This document shows, in pieces, positions 61,349 through 64,000 of a DNA stretch of 64,000 nt (positions within the stretch are counted from its first letter, which is position 1; each line of letters opens with the position of its first letter). The position numbers were made by a program, and so were the translations under genes. Below the pieces are notes generated by a model. The model did no database searches, was not told the DNA's origin, and saw only the letters and a list, made by a program, of their open reading frames with translations. Origin of the DNA: Thermothielavioides terrestris NRRL 8126 (Eukaryota > Ascomycota > Sordariomycetes > Sordariales > Chaetomiaceae); contig NC_016457.1 in NCBI RefSeq assembly GCF_000226115.1, positions 2,356,001 to 2,420,000 on the forward strand. Direction: 5' to 3'.

Positions 61349-63132
61349 ATGCGCGAGGACCAGGCGATGGTCTGCCCTTTCTGTGGTTGGACCAACGAGG
61401 CAGGGGAGTATCAAATGCTGTTGGTGAGTCTGTGATCGACGTTTGTAGTCGGGCCTCGACTCCACCTCCCATTGTCTAATCCGTAACCTAGCACATGGAG
61501 ACCCTGCACGCTGAGGACGACCTGCCGTTAGGTGTGAAAGAAGAGAATAGTTACCGAGCATCCGCAAGTGCCGACAATGCTGAGGACGCCCCGTATGCCG
61601 AGTGCCCGATCGAGGGTTGCGGGGAGCTTCTGGCTCTCCAGGAGCTAGACTATCATATTGAGCTCCACGCTGAGCAATCGAGCGAGCACCTCCTTAAAGA
61701 ATCCACGCCAGCTCCAGAGCCGGACTCGCAAGCCCAGCTCCCGCTTTCCGGGCCGTCAAGGGCTCAACGCGAGGCACAGAGGCAAGGGCAGTCCGATCTG
61801 GCCTCGGTGGAAAACTCTTCCCAATCCAAGGCCATCTCGGCGTGGAGGCGGCTGCTTAAGATGCCGGGGTCCTCTTCGACAAACGTTGTTTCGCATGCAA
61901 AGAGCCTGCAGGATGAGAAGAAGCCCACGAGTCCGTATTCCATACGCGGCAGGCGGCTTGGTGTAAGCAGCCTCCGATAGAGTGTCGTCCCGTCGAGGCT
62001 GCTGGACACCCGGCTGACTACCTTGCAGAAAGCACAACTTGGAAAATATGCGCATGAAGAGCGTATGCCGGATTGGCTAGTTACCCTGCTGAGGAAACAC
62101 GGTCAAGTCACGTCTCAGGGTGGGTCACTTAGGAAGGAGCCCGCCCGTCTCGGATGGGCTGGCTGCTAAACAAGCATTACTAGGAGTCATCCCGGTCCTG
62201 GCCCAGCTCCTGGAGCAGAGCTCGTCCACAAAGTACGCCTATCTCTGCCACCCATGCGTGCAGCATGTCTCCAAGATCAAGCGCGAGGGTATGTGTCCGC
62301 CACTGCCGGGCGACCCCAGCCTAGCTCTGGCTCGGCAGTTAACAGACAGCCACAGGAGGGTTTTGCGGCTACCGCAATATTCAAATGATGTGCTCGTTCA
62401 TCATCCACACCAAGTTCAAAGGTCACACCCACTTCCGGGGCGTCATTCCATCCATCTTCCAGATTCAGGAGGACATTGAGACCGCGTGGGACCGCGGCAT
62501 CAACGCCGAAGGCCGTATTGAGACGGGCGGGATCAGGGGAACCAGAAAATACATCGGCACGCCCGAGGTACACCAGCCTTGCGCAATCTTACTCGCATCC
62601 CACCCACATCGCTGACCAATAATTTCGCCAGGCATTAGCGGTGTTTTGTCTGTTAGAAATTCCCTGCGAGCCCCTCGCAATCAAGGACACAGAGCCTGCC
62701 AAGAGCGAAGCGCAGCTCATGGATTACGTCGAGAACTATTTCCAGTCCGGAGTCGAGGATCCCACGCAGCGCATCCGCAGGACAAAGCTACCGCCGATCT
62801 ACTTCCAGCACGCGGGTACGCCACTTAAGATTCGCTTCATATAGTCTTCCAGCTGACATCCCTGGGGCACGCCAGGCCATTCCCTGACCATCATTGGCTT
62901 CGAGAAGCTCAAGAACGGCTCCAAGCAACTGCTGGTCTTTGACCCTTCCTTCCATGACTCGTCGTCCATCTTGCGCCTCGTTGGGAAGACGTTTGTGCAC
63001 CCCTTACCCGATCTGGCGCTGAGGCAGTATCGTCGAGGGAATAGGTATCTGAAGGCATACCGAGAGTTTGAGCTGTTAAGGTTTGTCTCTCCTGAAGAGT
63101 TTCCACTCTGCTGCAGGTTGCGGATGTGCTGA
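61349..63132 (+). CDS. C78-family cysteine peptidase, ZUP1/Mug105-like deubiquitinase with N-terminal zinc fingers
   Basis: Eight exons (61349-61423, 61492-61962, 62029-62119, 62184-62288, 62356-62567, 62632-62815, 62876-63080, 63117-63132) give 452 residues. Two C2H2 fingers start the protein (CPFC...HMETLH at residues 9-31; CPIEGC...HIELH in exon 2). A Ser/Gln-rich linker follows. The C78 fold shows catalytic Cys251 in GFCGYRNIQMM, His381 in HAGHSLTIIGF and Asp402 in LLVFDPS. The His-to-Asp spacing of 21 equals that in human ZUP1 (family knowledge). ZUP1 cleaves Lys63-linked ubiquitin chains in genome maintenance; the fungal role is inferred. Introns are 36-68 bp, and the last exon codes only five residues. 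It is convergent with HAM1. Confidence 0.93.
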
Positions 63133-63364
63133 CGATGACGGCCACAGGCTACGGACGGACACGGAAGCAACGGGGTGATATCGCAGCGTCGCGGCCGGTG
63201 CTGTATTTGACCTACGATGTATTTTTTGATAGAATCGTTTGTGTTTCACAGCGAGCACCCGGCATGGAGGGATAGGTAGATGGGGGGAGGCAGCCAGTGG
63301 CGTCCCTCCTAGTATCAGCGGTTTATCATTCGTGTCTTAGTCTATACCCTCTCGCAGCGCATTT
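63133..63364. other. Convergent intergenic region between ZUP1-like gene and HAM1
   Basis: This 232-bp region holds the two 3' ends. Nothing further is recognised. Confidence 0.5.
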
Positions 63365-64000
63365 TCAAGCCGTCATTTGCTTCGCAAACCATTCCTGGAG
63401 TTTTGCCAGCGCCCGCCCGCGGTGCGAAATCTTGTTCTTTTCGGCCTTGTCCATCTCGGCATAACTGCCCTCACTGGTTAGATTACGAAAAGCCGTTCAC
63501 GACCCTCCTACGTCTCGCCTGGGATGGAAAGAATTGACTCACGTCTTGCCCTCGTACTCAAACACCGGATCCCAGCCTGACAGCCCGGCTCTCGGTCAGC
63601 TCACCACCCCCCTTGAACCTCTGGCAACGAGCACATTTCGATCAGGAACCCTGAACGGCAGCAAAACATACCGAAATTCCCGGCCCCCCTCGCCGGCACG
63701 ATCTTCCCCTCCGTGATCCCCTGGAAGAGGATCGGCTCGTGGCCCGGCCCGGCCGAGTAGGCGAACGTGCAGACGGCCCGGGCCGACTTGTCCTCGTAGG
63801 CCGCCAGCAGGTTGTTGAGGCCCGCGTGGCCGATGGATTTCATGAACCATTTTCTGGGGTTTTTATGGGTCAGCAAGGGGTTGTTTCGGTCAGAAAGGCT
63901 GGGTGCTATAGAGTCATGTCGGAGGGGAGGCTGATAAAATAACGGCCAGGCATGGGTGAACGGGTGAAGCGGTGGAGGGTGCGGTTCCGCTTACATGTAC
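63365..64000 (-). CDS. HAM1: Inosine triphosphate pyrophosphatase (HAM1), 3' part, runs off the window
   Basis: Minus-strand exons are 63995 to beyond 64000 (partial, ends Tyr-Ile), 63672-63853, 63543-63576 and 63365-63464. The readable protein is [46 protein letters not shown], then [20 protein letters not shown], and it ends in [20 protein letters not shown]. These are the conserved blocks of the Ham1/ITPA family, which hydrolyses ITP, dITP and XTP to keep non-canonical purines out of nucleic acids. The catalytic SHRGRA block is present. Introns all keep the frame; the left-most visible intron (63854-63994) is 141 bp. The N-terminus lies outside the window. Confidence 0.95.

Overview
The window looks like a piece of a filamentous ascomycete (Pezizomycotina) chromosome, most likely a Sordariomycete. 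The evidence is short spliceosomal introns, fungal housekeeping genes, a Zn2Cys6 regulator, and about 46 kb of transposon relics carrying the C-to-T / G-to-A scars of repeat-induced point mutation (RIP). Species is inferred from style only; I could not run a search.

Positions 1 to about 45,940 are an AT-rich block of nested retroelements with almost no open frames. (1) Two copies of a 10.6-kb Ty3/Gypsy element are nested in each other (outer 927-22104, inner 5872-16459). Both have 248-bp LTRs and perfect 5-bp target duplications. Each carries one gag-pol frame and, unexpectedly, a third 688-codon frame between integrase and the 3' LTR. (2) A 5'-truncated Tad1/jockey-like LINE (24349-27434) hosts a small coding-poor LTR element (25103-26330). 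(3) Two more copies of that small element sit one inside the other in opposite orientation (29780-32188). (4) Two near full-length LINEs lie head to head (33854-39196 minus, 39223-44586 plus), each with its own target duplication, forming a palindrome of about 10.7 kb. The stretches between elements are also RIP-degraded and hold coding-like remnants I could not identify.

From about 45,950 the composition switches to ordinary gene-rich sequence. Gene order is: elf1 (+, transcription elongation factor), uracil phosphoribosyltransferase (-), a WAPL cohesin-release factor (+), the small GTPase Rheb (+), cytosolic seryl-tRNA synthetase (-, 19 exons), a short Zn2Cys6 protein (-), a MULE-like MITE, a ZUP1/Mug105-type C78 deubiquitinase (+), and the 3' part of the inosine triphosphate pyrophosphatase HAM1 (-, running off the right edge). 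I rebuilt all exon structures by hand, using splice sites, reading-frame continuity and family motifs. These genes are housekeeping functions with no shared pathway. The main biological interest is in the repeat block, its third Gypsy ORF, the Gypsy/small-element partnership, and the unusual intron structure of the seryl-tRNA synthetase.
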